DNA from: Rhodococcus sp. H36-A4
Lineage (GTDB): Bacteria > Actinomycetota > Actinomycetes > Mycobacteriales > Mycobacteriaceae
DNA: 64,000 bases
NCBI RefSeq assembly: GCF_027158005.1
Contig: NZ_JAPVLQ010000003.1
Location: forward strand, 372,001-436,000
Direction: 5' to 3'
In this document: positions 8,360-18,413 of the stretch, in pieces
How the letters are laid out: each line of letters starts with the position of its first letter
How positions within the stretch are numbered: the stretch's first letter is position 1
Notes under the pieces: model-generated
The model's database searches: none
The model's input: the letters and a program-made list of their open reading frames with translations, nothing else
What the model was told of the DNA's origin: nothing
Program-made: the position numbers and the translations under genes

Positions 8360-9784
8360 ATGGCCGGCACAGCACGCACTCTGGCAGAGAAGGTATGGGA
8401 TCAGCACGTCGTCGTTCGAGGCGGCGGTGAAGGGGGCTCCCGGGAACCCGATCTCATCTTCATCGATCTCCACCTCGTTCACGAGGTGACGAGTCCGCAA
8501 GCGTTCGACGGTCTCCGCCTGGCCGACCGCCCGCTGCGTCGGCCGGATCTCACCATCGCAACCGAGGACCACAACGTCCCGACGGCCGATATCTTTGCGC
8601 CGATCGCGGATCTCGTCTCGCGTACCCAGGTCGACACTCTTCGGAGGAACTGCGAAGAATTCGGAGTTCGCCTGTACCCCATGGGCGATCTCGATCAAGG
8701 AATCGTGCACATCATCGGACCTCAACTCGGTCTGACGCAGCCGGGTATGACAGTTGTCTGCGGAGACAGTCATACCTCTACCCACGGTGCATTCGGGGCG
8801 ATCGCGATGGGAATCGGCACCAGCGAGGTCGAACATGTGATGGCCACGCAGACTCTGTCGCTGCGGCCGTTCAAGACTATGGCCATAACCGTGGACGGAG
8901 AATTGGCGCCCGGGGTGACGAGCAAGGATTTGATTCTGGCCGTCATCGCCAAGATCGGAACGGGTGGCGGGCAGGGATACATACTCGAATACCGTGGCGA
9001 AGCCATTCGCAAGCTTTCGATGGAAGCTCGAATGACCATCTGCAACATGTCGATCGAGGCAGGTGCGCGTGCCGGCATGATCGCGCCCGACGAGATCACG
9101 TACGAGTACATCAAGGGCCGGCCGCATGCCCCACAGGGAAGCGACTGGGACGCCGCTGTTTCGGCGTGGGAGGAACTCGCAACGGACGCAGACGCAGTCT
9201 TCGACAATGAAGTCCACATCGATGCTTCCAGTCTCACTCCGTTCGTCACGTGGGGCACGAACCCCGGTCAGGGTGCGCCACTGGCGGATCGGGTGCCGAA
9301 CCCGGCCGACATGACCGACGAGGGAGAAAAGCTCTCGGCCGAGAAGGCATTGGCGTATATGGGTCTCGAAGCGGGGACGCCACTTCGAGAGGTGTCGATC
9401 GACACAGTGTTCGTCGGTTCGTGCACGAACGGACGCATCGAAGATCTGCGTGCCGTCGCGGGAGTCCTGGAAGGACGGACGGTGGCGAAGGGGGTGCGCA
9501 TGCTCGTGGTGCCCGGATCGATGCGAGTTCGCGCCCAGGCCGAAAAAGAAGGTCTCGGCGATATCTTCACTGCCGCAGGAGCCGAGTGGCGCCAAGCCGG
9601 ATGCTCGATGTGCCTGGGCATGAACCCCGATCAATTGGCCGTAGGGGAGCGATCGGCGTCGACGTCCAATCGAAATTTCGAGGGTCGGCAAGGCAAAGGC
9701 AGCCGTACGCACCTTGTCTCGCCATTGGTCGCGGCTGCCACCGCGGTCAGGGGGACGCTGTCGTCCCCGGCCGATCTTGATTAG
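8360..9784 (+). CDS. leuC: 3-isopropylmalate dehydratase, large subunit
   Basis: A 474-residue aconitase-family protein that, with LeuD, isomerises 2- to 3-isopropylmalate in leucine synthesis. The three [4Fe-4S] cysteines are visible: one in the [15 protein letters not shown] segment and two in [12 protein letters not shown]. The substrate-binding [12 protein letters not shown] is near residue 135. The ATG giving [18 protein letters not shown] is chosen; TTG and GTG codons up to 12 bp earlier are possible, and an AAAAAGG site sits just before them. leuD follows after 50 bp with its own AGGAG site. Confidence 0.97.
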   Translation: MAGTARTLAEKVWDQHVVVRGGGEGGSREPDLIFIDLHLVHEVTSPQAFDGLRLADRPLRRPDLTIATEDHNVPTADIFAPIADLVSRTQVDTLRRNCEEFGVRLYPMGDLDQGIVHIIGPQLGLTQPGMTVVCGDSHTSTHGAFGAIAMGIGTSEVEHVMATQTLSLRPFKTMAITVDGELAPGVTSKDLILAVIAKIGTGGGQGYILEYRGEAIRKLSMEARMTICNMSIEAGARAGMIAPDEITYEYIKGRPHAPQGSDWDAAVSAWEELATDADAVFDNEVHIDASSLTPFVTWGTNPGQGAPLADRVPNPADMTDEGEKLSAEKALAYMGLEAGTPLREVSIDTVFVGSCTNGRIEDLRAVAGVLEGRTVAKGVRMLVVPGSMRVRAQAEKEGLGDIFTAAGAEWRQAGCSMCLGMNPDQLAVGERSASTSNRNFEGRQGKGSRTHLVSPLVAAATAVRGTLSSPADLD

Positions 9785-9834
9785 TTCGTTTACCCAAGCC
9801 GCCTGATCGTTCGTCAAACGTAGGAGATTTTTCG

Positions 9835-10452
9835 ATGGAAGCCTTTATCCGCCACCAAGGAATCGGCGTGCCTCTGCGCCGTTCGAATGTCGACACCGAC
9901 CAAATCATTCCTGCGGAGTACCTGAAGCGGGTGACGCGCACCGGTTTCGAAGACGGACTCTTCGCAGCATGGCGTAACGACCCGGATTTCATTCTCAATG
10001 TGAGTCCCTACGACCGAGGCTCGGTCCTGGTTGCCGGCCCCGACTTCGGGACCGGATCTTCCCGCGAGCATGCAGTGTGGGCGCTATCGGACTTCGGATT
10101 TCGGGTCGTGATCGCATCTCGTTTCGCCGACATCTTTCGTGGGAACTCCGGAAAGGCGGGGCTTCTCGCGGCGGAAGTCGAGCAGAGCGACGTCGAATTG
10201 ATCTGGAAAGCTCTCGAGGAACAGCCCGGTCTGGAAATTCTTGTCGATCTCGAATCGAAGATCATAACGGCCGGAACACTGGTGGTGCGCTTTGCCATTG
10301 ACGACTACACGAGATGGCGCCTACTGGAAGGTCTGGACGACATCGGACTGACATTACGCCAGGTAGAGGCCATCTCCGAGTACGAAAAGTCAAGGCCTTC
10401 ATGGAAACCTGCGACACTTCCGGCACGTATCGAGGAACCTCTCGAAGGGTGA
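9835..10452 (+). CDS. leuD: 3-isopropylmalate dehydratase, small subunit
   Basis: A 205-residue swivelling domain subunit that pairs with LeuC. Typical family segments are present: [15 protein letters not shown] near residue 20, and the substrate-contact loop [17 protein letters not shown] near residue 70. ATG start with TAGGAG 9 bp upstream. It is transcribed with leuC and followed by the hupB promoter region. Confidence 0.97.
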   Translation: MEAFIRHQGIGVPLRRSNVDTDQIIPAEYLKRVTRTGFEDGLFAAWRNDPDFILNVSPYDRGSVLVAGPDFGTGSSREHAVWALSDFGFRVVIASRFADIFRGNSGKAGLLAAEVEQSDVELIWKALEEQPGLEILVDLESKIITAGTLVVRFAIDDYTRWRLLEGLDDIGLTLRQVEAISEYEKSRPSWKPATLPARIEEPLEG

Positions 10453-10531
10453 CGCGGGAGGGCTCCGACACGCTTTGCGGCCCTGTCACATTCCGCGAAA
10501 CCTGATGAGAAATGGCGTGGCGCATAGACTC

Positions 10532-10561
10532 TTGACGACTTGGGGTTTACCGTTGTAGTAG
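10532..10561 (+). promoter_or_regulatory. Probable hupB promoter
   Basis: TTGACG at 10532-10537 and TAGTAG at 10556-10561 with 18 bp between them make a good SigA-like promoter, starting transcription near 10568, about 33 nt before the hupB start codon. An AGGAGG-like site (GGAGGAATTCC) directly precedes that ATG. Confidence 0.5.
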
Positions 10562-10600
10562 TCGGTCCGACGATGGACCACAATATTGCGGAGGAATTCC

Positions 10601-11302
10601 ATGAACAAGGCAGAGCTGATTGACGCCCTGACCGAGAAGTTGGGGTCGGATAGGCGGAGCGCCACAGAGGCTGTCGAGAACATCGTCGACACCATTGTGC
10701 GTGCGGTCCATCGCGGCGAGAGCGTAACCATCACTGGTTTCGGCGTCTTCGAGCAGCGTCGTCGTGCGGCGCGTGTCGCCCGCAACCCGCGCACCGGCGA
10801 GACGGTTCGCGTCAAGCCGACCAACGTCCCCGCATTCCGTCCGGGTGCTCAGTTCAAAGCAGTGATCGCCGGCGGACAGAAGCTTCCCGCAACCGGACCC
10901 GCAGTAAAGCGTGGATCCGCTTCGTCGCCAGCGAAGAAGACTGCTGCAGCGAAGAAGACGGCCGCCAAGAAGGCCGCAGTCAAGACCACAGCACGCAAGA
11001 CCACAGCCGCGGCCAAGAAGGCTGCACCGGTCAAGACCGTCGCAAAGAAGGCAGCTCCCGCCAAGACCGTCGCGAAGAAGGCAGCTCCCGCCAAGACGGC
11101 GGCACGTAAGACAGTGGCAAAGAAGGCTCCTGCAAAGGCGCCGGCCAAGAAGGCCACGACCACTGCTGCTGCGAAGAAGGCTCCGGCCAAGACTGCAGCG
11201 AAGAAGGCTACGCCCACTGCTGCGAAGAAGGCTCCGGCCAAGGCTGCAGCGAAGAAGACGGCGGCAAAGAAGGCCCCGGCAAAGCGCGCAGCTCGTAAGT
11301 AG
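10601..11302 (+). CDS. hupB: HU-family nucleoid protein HupB with histone-like tail
   Basis: A 233-residue protein in two parts. Residues 1-90 are a canonical HU fold ([15 protein letters not shown] at the start, then [21 protein letters not shown] as the DNA-gripping arm). Residues 110-233 are a lysine/alanine/proline tail of PAKKA/AKKTA repeats resembling eukaryotic histone H1. This architecture is specific to mycobacteria and relatives (HupB/MDP1/Hlp) and serves nucleoid compaction. The ATG at 10601 follows GGAGGAATTCC; an earlier in-frame codon at 10586 lacks a site. Single gene with its own promoter and a strong terminator 29 bp downstream. Confidence 0.97.
   Translation: MNKAELIDALTEKLGSDRRSATEAVENIVDTIVRAVHRGESVTITGFGVFEQRRRAARVARNPRTGETVRVKPTNVPAFRPGAQFKAVIAGGQKLPATGPAVKRGSASSPAKKTAAAKKTAAKKAAVKTTARKTTAAAKKAAPVKTVAKKAAPAKTVAKKAAPAKTAARKTVAKKAPAKAPAKKATTTAAAKKAPAKTAAKKATPTAAKKAPAKAAAKKTAAKKAPAKRAARK
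11033..11092 (+). repeat. Tandem 30-bp repeat in hupB tail
   Basis: Two adjacent 30-bp units (11033-11062 and 11063-11092) differing at one base encode [10 protein letters not shown] twice. This is the clearest recent duplication inside the lysine-rich tail, and shows how tail length varies by repeat slippage. Confidence 0.85.
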
Positions 11303-11331
11303 TTCTCGATTCAGTAGTCGACGAACGGACA

Positions 11332-11373
11332 GAAAACAGGGCCCCAGGCAGCGTCTGCCGGGGCCCTGTTTTC
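11332..11373. terminator. Two-way terminator between hupB and mutT1
   Basis: GAAAACAGGGCCCC (11332-11345) pairs with GGGGCCCTGTTTTC (11360-11373). An inner GGCAG/CTGCC stem extends the hairpin. A-run on one side and T-run on the other make it bidirectional, ending the convergent hupB and mutT1 transcripts. Confidence 0.92.
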
Positions 11374-11393
11374 GTGTGTGAAGATCGACAGGT

Positions 11394-12329
11394 TCAGTCC
11401 TCGGCCGGAATCACCGGCAATGGGCTGGCAAGGTGGTCTGCGGCAATCAACCGACCATCGTGGAGTGAGAGTACCCAGACGCTGCCCTTGCGATTCCGGT
11501 TCGGCGGGAGTTTCACGCCGTCCTCATCGGCCCACGACTGCAACAGATCCGGGATGACTTTCCCCTGGCTGCACACCGCTCGGACACCACCCGCCGAGGC
11601 GATCGCCCGTGCACGGGCGCGCGCACCAGCGGGATTCGCCCAATAGCCCTCCTCGGATAGCAGCGGCTCCAACATGATCTCTTCACCGAGCCGATCGGCC
11701 AAAGGTTGCACTGTTTGAACACAACGGCGCCTGTCGGCGGAGTGGACGCCATCAGCTCCGAATGCCAGTAGCTGAGCCACCAGCGCGTCGGCCTGCGATT
11801 GTCCGACCTTGTCCAGCGGCCGCAACGTGTCGTCGCCCTTGTATCGCGAACGTCGCCCGGCACGCCCATGTCTGACGAGAAGGACGGTGTCGGTATCGGG
11901 CGGCTTCTCGAGAAATCTACGGAGAATCTTCCGATCCATCGGGTACGACAACTCCTCCGATGCCTCGATCGGTGAGACCCAGCGGAGCTCATCGACTTCG
12001 TCGTTCGGTTCGAACTTGCCGTCGTACGCTTCTGCCGTCCAGTAGTCGACCTTCTTTATCCGTCTATGCCCGGGAACGGGATACGTGACCTTGGACAGGT
12101 ATCGACCGAAGCGTGCGGCGAACCCGGTCTCCTCCTCGACTTCTCGGACGGCCGCCACTACCGCAGTCTCTCCAGGATCGATCTTTCCTTTCGGAAAAGA
12201 CCAGTCGTCATACTTCGGCCGGTGAACCAGTGCGATGCTGATCTCCCCGTTCACGCCCTGAGGTTTCTGCCACAGAACCGCGCCGGCGGCAAAAATGTTG
12301 GCAGGCAGTGGCGTGCTGCGGCTTGCCAT
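11394..12329 (-). CDS. mutT1: MutT1: Nudix hydrolase with C-terminal histidine phosphatase domain
   Basis: A 311-residue two-domain sanitising enzyme. The Nudix box GKIDPGETAVVAAVREVEEE is complete (residues about 48-70). The second domain, from about residue 150, begins with the phosphohistidine motif LLVRHGRAG. Mycobacterial MutT1 degrades 8-oxo-dGTP and diadenosine polyphosphates; the same activities are expected here. Its ATG overlaps the last base of the ppk stop codon (TAATG), so translation is probably coupled to ppk. It ends at the shared terminator. Confidence 0.93.
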   Translation of the reverse strand: MASRSTPLPANIFAAGAVLWQKPQGVNGEISIALVHRPKYDDWSFPKGKIDPGETAVVAAVREVEEETGFAARFGRYLSKVTYPVPGHRRIKKVDYWTAEAYDGKFEPNDEVDELRWVSPIEASEELSYPMDRKILRRFLEKPPDTDTVLLVRHGRAGRRSRYKGDDTLRPLDKVGQSQADALVAQLLAFGADGVHSADRRRCVQTVQPLADRLGEEIMLEPLLSEEGYWANPAGARARARAIASAGGVRAVCSQGKVIPDLLQSWADEDGVKLPPNRNRKGSVWVLSLHDGRLIAADHLASPLPVIPAED

Positions 12330-14566
12330 TACGAAGCCTGGCTTCGACGACTACGCATCAATTCCTGTTGGTGTTCGCGGACCTTCTCGCCATGGGCGGG
12401 GGACGCAGCCCAGCCACCGTCCGCGCGCAGTTCCCAGCAACGAGTCGTCGGATCGAGGGCAGACTCGAAAATTTCGTCCAGCTGATGAGTGAGACGTGGA
12501 TCCTTCACCTGCGCCATGACTTCGACGCGACGGTCGAGATTTCGGTGCATCATGTCTGCACTTCCAATCCAGAACTCATCGGCACCCCGAAAATTGAGTA
12601 CGCGAGAATGCTCGAGGAATCGACCGAGAATGGAACGTACTTCGATGTTCTCACTCAGACCGGGTACGCCCGGCTTCAGTGCGCAGATTCCGCGTACGAC
12701 GACCTGAACCGAGACACCCGCCGCTGATGCGCGGTAGAGGGCATCGATGACTTGCTCGTCGACGAGGGCGTTGGCCTTGAGCCGAATTCCGGCCTCACCG
12801 CCTGCCAGCTTGCGTTCGATCTCGCCTTCGATACGTTCCACGATGCCCCTGCGCACTCCGTATGGAGCTACGAGGAGGTTGCGATAACTGGTCTTTCGCG
12901 AGTACCCGGTCAAAGAGTTGAACAGATCCGTGAGATCGGCGCCGATCTCCGGCGAGGAGGTCAGCAAGCCCACGTCCTCGTAGATTCGAGCGGTCTTCGG
13001 GTTGTAATTGCCGGTTCCGATGTGGCAGTACCGTCGGATCACAGAGCCTTCGCGGCGAACCACCAAGCACGTCTTGCAGTGCGTTTTCAGTCCTACGAGT
13101 CCGTATACGACATGGACCCCTGCCTTTTCGAGCTTGCGCGCCCATTCGATGTTGGCTTGCTCGTCGAATCGCGCCTTGATCTCCACGAGTGCCACCACCT
13201 GCTTGCCCGCACCTGCGGCATCGACGAGAGCGTTGACGATGGGGGAGTCACCGGATGTTCGATACAAAGTTTGCTTGATGGCGAGAACCTGAGGGTCGGC
13301 CGCAGCTTGCTCGATGAAGCGCTGGACGCTGGTGGAGAAAGAATCGTATGGGTGATGTACCAGTACATCCCCGTCGCGAAGGGTGGAGAAGACGCTCTTG
13401 GGTGTTTCACGTTCCCCGAACGCCGGATGCGTTGCAGGGACGAACGGCGCGTCCTTGAGGTTCGGCCGGTCCACGCCGTACACCTGCCACAGGCACGAGA
13501 GGTCCAGCAAGCCTGGAACCTGGATCACGTCACCAGGGTCGACGTCCAACTCGCGCAGCAGCAATTCGAGCATGTGCTCGGTCATGTCGTCTGCGATCTC
13601 GAGTCGAACCGGAGAGCCGAATCTGCGACGCGCGAGTTCGCGCTCCAGTGCTTGGAGGAGATCCTCGTCGCGATCTTCCTCTACCTCGAAGTCGGCGTTG
13701 CGAGTGATGCGGAAGGCGTGGCTTTCCACCACGTCCATGCCAGGGAACAGCACATCGAGATGTGCGGAGATTACTTCCTCCATCGACAGAAACGCATCGA
13801 TGCGATGGCTGCCGTCGCCGCGTCGGACTCGGACGAAACGATCGACATTGTCCGGAACCTTGACGCGTGCGAAGTGCTCACCCGCGGTGGCGTAATCCTT
13901 CACTGTTACAGCAAGATTGAGGCTCAATCCGCTGATGTAGGGGAACGGGTGGGCCGGGTCGACCGCGAGCGGTGTGAGGACCGGAAACACTTGTTCGTGG
14001 AAATATCCGGACAGTCGCTGCCTCTCGTCCGCATCGAGATCCGACCAGCGGATGATCGCAATGCCCTCGGAAGTCAGTTCCGGGAGGATGGCGTCGAGGA
14101 GGACGCGAGCATGGCGGTGTGCGAGTTGTTGAGTGCGCTCACCGATCAGAGCCAACTGCTCACGCGGTGTGAGACCGTCCGCAGAGCGAACCGACAACCC
14201 TGTCTCGTCGCGCCGCTTCAGGCCTGCCACACGCACCATGTAGAACTCGTCCAAATTGGACGCGAAGATGGCGAGGAACTTCGCCCGCTCCAGAAGTGGG
14301 AGCGATGAATCCTCCGCGAGCGCCAGAACTCGAGAGTTGAAGTCGAGCCAGCTCAATTCCCGGTTCAGGTACCGGTTCTCGGGCAGTGCATCCGCGGCGT
14401 CCAGAGAATCGAGCGCAGTAGTCGCGGGAAGCGATGTGGGATTTCCTGGCTTCGGGTTCGTAGGCGGTGCACTCGACTGCACTGTGTCGGTGCTGCCGTC
14501 GGACTCTGACGATCCGGCGGAGGCGGCTGGTCCTTCACTGTTGCTCACCGTCCGATCATCCCCCAT
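12329..14566 (-). CDS. ppk: Polyphosphate kinase 1
   Basis: A 745-residue PPK1 that reversibly makes polyphosphate from ATP. The two active-site histidines are in [11 protein letters not shown] and HSRVLNFRG, matching the E. coli His435 and His592 regions. The N-terminal, head and two phospholipase D-like C-terminal domains are in normal order, after a 55-residue serine/proline-rich extension typical of actinobacteria. First gene of a two-gene operon with mutT1. ATG start with no strong site seen. A long open frame on the opposite strand is a GC-bias shadow. Confidence 0.96.
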   Translation of the reverse strand: MGDDRTVSNSEGPAASAGSSESDGSTDTVQSSAPPTNPKPGNPTSLPATTALDSLDAADALPENRYLNRELSWLDFNSRVLALAEDSSLPLLERAKFLAIFASNLDEFYMVRVAGLKRRDETGLSVRSADGLTPREQLALIGERTQQLAHRHARVLLDAILPELTSEGIAIIRWSDLDADERQRLSGYFHEQVFPVLTPLAVDPAHPFPYISGLSLNLAVTVKDYATAGEHFARVKVPDNVDRFVRVRRGDGSHRIDAFLSMEEVISAHLDVLFPGMDVVESHAFRITRNADFEVEEDRDEDLLQALERELARRRFGSPVRLEIADDMTEHMLELLLRELDVDPGDVIQVPGLLDLSCLWQVYGVDRPNLKDAPFVPATHPAFGERETPKSVFSTLRDGDVLVHHPYDSFSTSVQRFIEQAAADPQVLAIKQTLYRTSGDSPIVNALVDAAGAGKQVVALVEIKARFDEQANIEWARKLEKAGVHVVYGLVGLKTHCKTCLVVRREGSVIRRYCHIGTGNYNPKTARIYEDVGLLTSSPEIGADLTDLFNSLTGYSRKTSYRNLLVAPYGVRRGIVERIEGEIERKLAGGEAGIRLKANALVDEQVIDALYRASAAGVSVQVVVRGICALKPGVPGLSENIEVRSILGRFLEHSRVLNFRGADEFWIGSADMMHRNLDRRVEVMAQVKDPRLTHQLDEIFESALDPTTRCWELRADGGWAASPAHGEKVREHQQELMRSRRSQAS

Positions 14567-14626
14567 TCGGGTGGACTGTGAAACTCGGATCGGTGAATTG
14601 TCCGGGTCTACTTCGTCGGCGATAGG

Positions 14627-15277
14627 TCACCAGCCGAGCGAGTGCAACACTTCCGTCGTTGCGCGACCCACACCGAGTTCGAAAGCGAGCCGAACGTCGG
14701 TGATCGTATCGACGTCCAGACGCAGTCCTGGCCAGTGGCCGTCGAGGTCGAGTGCGCCGGAATCTTGATGACGTTGTGCCGATGCCGGGCCGAACAGTGG
14801 GTCGAAACGACCCGTAGTGCCCTTCAGGATCAACGCCGCTGTACCGGTCCCATGATGGTCGCTGACTATGGAGCGGCCATCGGGTCGAGCACGTGCATAC
14901 GCCTGCGCCAATTCCTCGCTGCGCAGGGCGGGTAGATCGGCTTGGAGTGCGACGATGTCGAGTCCATCCTGCGCTCGGATTGCCGACGCAGTAGTGGAGA
15001 ACGCAGAGTTGAGCCGTGTCGAGGAGTCCTCGAACGGAATGCTCGACGGCTCCCGCGCAACGCGCGCAAGCATGCTTTCGGCAATCTCTGCGACCGCAGG
15101 ATCGGGAGTCACCACCGTGATCCCGACGACCGACTCGACGGCCCGAGCGGCCTCGACCGTATCGCGAAGCATCGCCACGACGAGCCGTGCACGATCGGCA
15201 GCGGTGAACGAGTCGGCCAACCGAGACTTGGCGGTAACCAGGTCCCTGACGGCAATCACCACGTGCGCTCTTCCCAT
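14627..15277 (-). CDS. fbiD: Phosphoenolpyruvate/2-phospholactate guanylyltransferase (F420 synthesis)
   Basis: A 216-residue CofC/FbiD protein. It links GTP to phosphoenolpyruvate (or 2-phospholactate) to begin coenzyme F420 synthesis. Family marks are the N-terminal VIAVRDLVTAKSRLAD and the later ALQADLPALRSEEL plus SDHHGTGTAALIL. The ATG giving MGRAHVVIAV is chosen; the longer open frame crosses the gpsA promoter. In M. tuberculosis the equivalent Rv2983 lies between ppk and gpdA2, as here. It is 60 bp upstream of ppk on the same strand. Confidence 0.92.
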   Translation of the reverse strand: MGRAHVVIAVRDLVTAKSRLADSFTAADRARLVVAMLRDTVEAARAVESVVGITVVTPDPAVAEIAESMLARVAREPSSIPFEDSSTRLNSAFSTTASAIRAQDGLDIVALQADLPALRSEELAQAYARARPDGRSIVSDHHGTGTAALILKGTTGRFDPLFGPASAQRHQDSGALDLDGHWPGLRLDVDTITDVRLAFELGVGRATTEVLHSLGW

Positions 15278-15399
15278 GACGGTCCATTCTGTCAGCGACT
15301 CGAGTATCAGTGGAGTTCGGCCTCGGCAACGCCTCGGACAGATACTGTGGTCCGGCGTGGTCCACATGATTTCTTGGCGATCAAAGAAGGTGGCGTTCG

Positions 15400-16398
15400 A
15401 TGACCAAAGCAGCGGTACTCGGTTCTGGATCGTGGGGAACCGCATTCGCGAAGGTGCTCGCGGACGCAGGCACCGACGTCACGATGTGGGCCAGGCGTCC
15501 GGAATTGGCCGAGTCGATCAACGATAGTCACGAGAACACGGACTATCTGGCGGGAATCACACTGCCATCCTCGATCTCGGCCACGAGTGATCCAGGCCGA
15601 GCACTGGACGGTGCGGACATCGTCGTTCTCGCCGTACCGTCACAGTCGCTTCGGGACAACCTCGCCGTGTGGGCCGACTCGATTCCGGCCGACGCAACTT
15701 TGCTCAGCCTCGCCAAGGGGATCGAGACCGGGACACTGCTACGTATGAGTCAGGTCATCAGCCAGGTGACCGGAGCCGATCCGAGTCGAATCGCAGCGTT
15801 GTCCGGCCCGAATCTCGCTCGACCGATCGCCGAGGGGCAACCGGCTGCCACCGTTATTGCATGCTCGGACTCCAGGCGTGCTCTGGAGGTTCAAAAGTCC
15901 TGTGCAACTGGGTATTTCAGGCCGTACACGAATTCGGACGTCATCGGGGTCGAAATTGGTGGAGCGTGCAAAAATGTGATCGCGTTGGCGTGCGGCATGG
16001 CCAGCGGAGTCGGGTACGGCGAAAACACGCTCGCCTCGATCATGACTCGCGGTCTCGCCGAGATCATCAGGCTCGGCTCGGCGCTCGGGGCGAAACCTGC
16101 AACCCTTGCAGGCTTGGCAGGCGTCGGTGATCTGGTGGCGACCTGTTCGTCGTCGCTGTCACGAAATCGATCCTTTGGAGAACGGTTGGGCGTCGGTGGG
16201 TCGATGGAGAGTGCCCAGGCGGCAGCGCACGGTCAGGTCGCCGAAGGCGTCAAGTCCTGCACTTCGGTGCGGGCTCTGGCGGAGAGTTACGACGTCGAGA
16301 TGCCGTTGACCGACGCGGTGCACCGCGTGTGCCACAGCGGACTGTCGGTCCCTGATGCAGTGGATCATCTGCTCGGCCGTCGGATCAAGCCCGAGTAG
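15400..16398 (+). CDS. gpsA: Glycerol-3-phosphate dehydrogenase [NAD(P)+]
   Basis: A 332-residue cytosolic enzyme that makes sn-glycerol-3-phosphate for phospholipids. The Rossmann motif [17 protein letters not shown] is at residue 8, the [16 protein letters not shown] segment follows near residue 135, and the catalytic lysine lies in [20 protein letters not shown] start after GGTGGCG. ddl follows after 52 bp, the Rv2982c-Rv2981c order of mycobacteria. Confidence 0.96.
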   Translation: MTKAAVLGSGSWGTAFAKVLADAGTDVTMWARRPELAESINDSHENTDYLAGITLPSSISATSDPGRALDGADIVVLAVPSQSLRDNLAVWADSIPADATLLSLAKGIETGTLLRMSQVISQVTGADPSRIAALSGPNLARPIAEGQPAATVIACSDSRRALEVQKSCATGYFRPYTNSDVIGVEIGGACKNVIALACGMASGVGYGENTLASIMTRGLAEIIRLGSALGAKPATLAGLAGVGDLVATCSSSLSRNRSFGERLGVGGSMESAQAAAHGQVAEGVKSCTSVRALAESYDVEMPLTDAVHRVCHSGLSVPDAVDHLLGRRIKPE

Positions 16399-16450
16399 CG
16401 TCGGCGGGCCACGTCGAGGCCCCTCTTCGGGGTGACGGTACGGTTTCGCC

Positions 16451-17557
16451 GTGAGCAATCCTCGTACCAGAGTCGCCCTGATCTTCGGTGGTCGGAGCAA
16501 CGAGCACGCCGTTTCCTGCGTATCCGCAGGTAGTGTGCTCGACAACATCGACCGTGAACGATACGACGTGATTCCCATCGGTATCACCACCGATGGTGCA
16601 TGGGTTCTCGGTGCCACCGACGTCGACGAACTTGCCATTCGCGGACGGTCCCTGCCGTCGGTGGACAAGAACGGTACGGCTCTGGCGTTGACAGCAGACC
16701 CCACCCGGCGCGGTGCCATCATCGGTCTCGGTGAGGAGGACGCGGGAAAGATTTTGGCGTCGGTGGATGTCGTGTTTCCCATTCTGCACGGCCCGTACGG
16801 CGAGGACGGCACGCTACAGGGACTCCTCGAGCTCGCCACCATTCCCTACGTCGGGCCTGGAGTGTTCGCCAGTGCCGCCGGCATGGACAAAGAGTTCACC
16901 AAGAAGCTACTGGCATCGGAGGGGCTGCCGGTCGGCAAGCAGATCGTGCTCAGGCGAGGCACCGACGCACTGACGACCGACCAACAGGAATCGTTGGGCC
17001 TGCCTGCGTTCGTCAAGCCGGCGCGTGGCGGATCGTCGATCGGTATCACGAGAATCGTCGGATGGGACCAGCTTCCGGCTGCGGTGGCAGAGGCTCGCCG
17101 ACATGATCCGAAGGTGATCGTGGAGGCCGCAATTCACGGACGTGAAGTCGAGTGCGGAGTCCTCGAGTTTCCGGATGGATCCATCCGAGCGAGCGTCGTG
17201 GCCGAGATCAGAATGCCCGACGCGGCAGCCGACGATCACACGTTCTACGACTTCGACAGCAAGTACCTCGACAACGTGTGTGAATTCGACGTTCCGGCAC
17301 TTCTGACCGAGGACATCAGCGAATCCATCCGCTCTGCAGCAGTCGGCGCATTCCGTGCCTTGGACTGCCAAGGCCTGGCCCGCGTCGACTTCTTCGTCAC
17401 AGACGAAGGAGCGGTGATCAACGAGATCAACACGATGCCGGGATTCACCTCGATTTCGATGTTCCCGAAGATGTGGAATGCGACCGGCGTCGACTATGGG
17501 ACGCTGATCGACACCCTCATCCAGACCGCACTCGCGCGCGGTACCGGGTTGAGATAA
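16451..17557 (+). CDS. ddl: D-alanine--D-alanine ligase
   Basis: A 368-residue ATP-grasp ligase that makes the D-Ala-D-Ala terminus of peptidoglycan precursors. N-terminal [15 protein letters not shown], central [10 protein letters not shown] and [13 protein letters not shown] (ATP-grasp lysine and serine loop), and C-terminal [21 protein letters not shown] (metal ligands Asp, Glu, Asn) are all present. Starts with GTG. The stop is only 9 bp from that of the convergent DUF3515 gene, leaving no room for a terminator. Confidence 0.97.
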   Translation: MSNPRTRVALIFGGRSNEHAVSCVSAGSVLDNIDRERYDVIPIGITTDGAWVLGATDVDELAIRGRSLPSVDKNGTALALTADPTRRGAIIGLGEEDAGKILASVDVVFPILHGPYGEDGTLQGLLELATIPYVGPGVFASAAGMDKEFTKKLLASEGLPVGKQIVLRRGTDALTTDQQESLGLPAFVKPARGGSSIGITRIVGWDQLPAAVAEARRHDPKVIVEAAIHGREVECGVLEFPDGSIRASVVAEIRMPDAAADDHTFYDFDSKYLDNVCEFDVPALLTEDISESIRSAAVGAFRALDCQGLARVDFFVTDEGAVINEINTMPGFTSISMFPKMWNATGVDYGTLIDTLIQTALARGTGLR

Positions 17558-17566
17558 GTCGATTAC

Positions 17567-18166
17567 CTACCGAAGTGGGGCCGGATCGAGAGGCGACTGC
17601 GCGAGTGAGTCCGAAATAGCAGTCGAGGCATCTTGCAGCGGCGTGGGTCCGGACCCGTTCGGTACGGTCAGCGCCACGTACACCGGGCGATCTACGGCGA
17701 ACCACGTGCTCGCCTCGATGCCCGAGTCGGCGCCGGAGACTTCGAACCACTGAACACCGTTGATCACCTGCAAAGGGGCTGCGACATCGAATCCGTCGGG
17801 ACGGCTCAGGCCGCACCGCAAGACCACGGGCTCGGATGTGTCGTCGTCGAGCGCCCACGCTCGGGTTGCGAGCGGTGCCGGATCGGCGAGATCGACGCTC
17901 GCGTAGTCGCCGAGTGATATTGGTAAGGCATCGACGAGTGCGCTGCAGTCGGCACTGTCTGCAGCAGGAGCGTCGACCGGACCAAGAGCCTCGGGTGCCC
18001 GCGTCGAGGTTCCGGATATCGATACGGCAGCCACGATGAACCCGACCATTAGGGCAACGGGAAGTGCGATCGCGGTCGCGATCACGGCGGGATGGCGCTT
18101 GTTGGGCTCGGGCTCGGGGTTGGGTTCGGGCGCGCGATCGTCGGTATTCATCGTCCTCGGTGTCAT
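17567..18166 (-). CDS. DUF3515 membrane-anchored protein
   Basis: A protein of 199 residues (194 if the second ATG at 18151 is used) with a short proline/glutamate-rich cytoplasmic tail, one transmembrane helix (AVIATAIALPVALMVGFIVA) and an extracytoplasmic DUF3515 domain with two cysteines (SADCSAL and LRCGL) that could form a disulfide. Function unknown. Conserved beside ddl and thiL in actinobacteria (Rv2980 in M. tuberculosis). The ATG at 18166 overlaps the original stop codon of the decayed upstream gene (TGATG), which suggests ancestral translational coupling; the ATG at 18151 has a GAGG 3 nt before it. Confidence 0.8.
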   Translation of the reverse strand: MTPRTMNTDDRAPEPNPEPEPNKRHPAVIATAIALPVALMVGFIVAAVSISGTSTRAPEALGPVDAPAADSADCSALVDALPISLGDYASVDLADPAPLATRAWALDDDTSEPVVLRCGLSRPDGFDVAAPLQVINGVQWFEVSGADSGIEASTWFAVDRPVYVALTVPNGSGPTPLQDASTAISDSLAQSPLDPAPLR

Positions 18167-18293
18167 CAGGAGTCGTTGTCGTACATTCGACAGGTCAGCG
18201 TACGGGTGATCGCATCGACCTTCTGAACGCGGCCGACGATGTCGCCGAGTTTCGTCCGACTTCGGTCTGTACCGATACGAATGCTTGCACCAT
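18166..18293 (-). pseudogene. Decayed Lrp/AsnC ligand-binding domain protein
   Basis: The minus strand starts ATG GTG CAA and encodes MVQAFVSVQTEVG, the standard opening of stand-alone Lrp/AsnC ligand-binding (RAM) proteins. Right after it, in another frame, comes KLGDIVGRVQKVDAITRTLTC ending YDNDS and TGA, the standard close of the same family. Intact members are about 77 residues, so some 36 internal residues are missing and the 128-bp remnant is out of frame. In the first frame translation stops after 32 residues at 18195-18197. The neighbouring thiL and DUF3515 genes fit its usual actinobacterial context as I recall it. The deletion might alternatively be a sequencing or assembly error. 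Confidence 0.75.
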
Positions 18294-18413
18294 GACCGGC
18301 CCCTTCCGAAATCCTCGACCGTGACACCGAGGTAGTGTCGCGGTGGTTTCTCGTGCGCGTCGAAAGTTATCAGGCCTCTGCTCGGCCGCAGCTGAAAGGC
18401 ACCACAGAGGTCG

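Noticed and set aside
8204..9817. 537-residue minus-strand frame opposite leuC
   Set aside because: Shadow of LeuC, whose Fe-S cysteines and start are clear.
12752..14308. 518-residue open frame on the plus strand opposite ppk
   Set aside because: Antisense of a strongly supported PPK1; no domain, signal or start site. Long antisense frames are expected at this GC content.
18294..18413. TPP riboswitch upstream of thiL
   Set aside because: No THI-box (CUGAGA) element or matching stems in the 120-bp gap.
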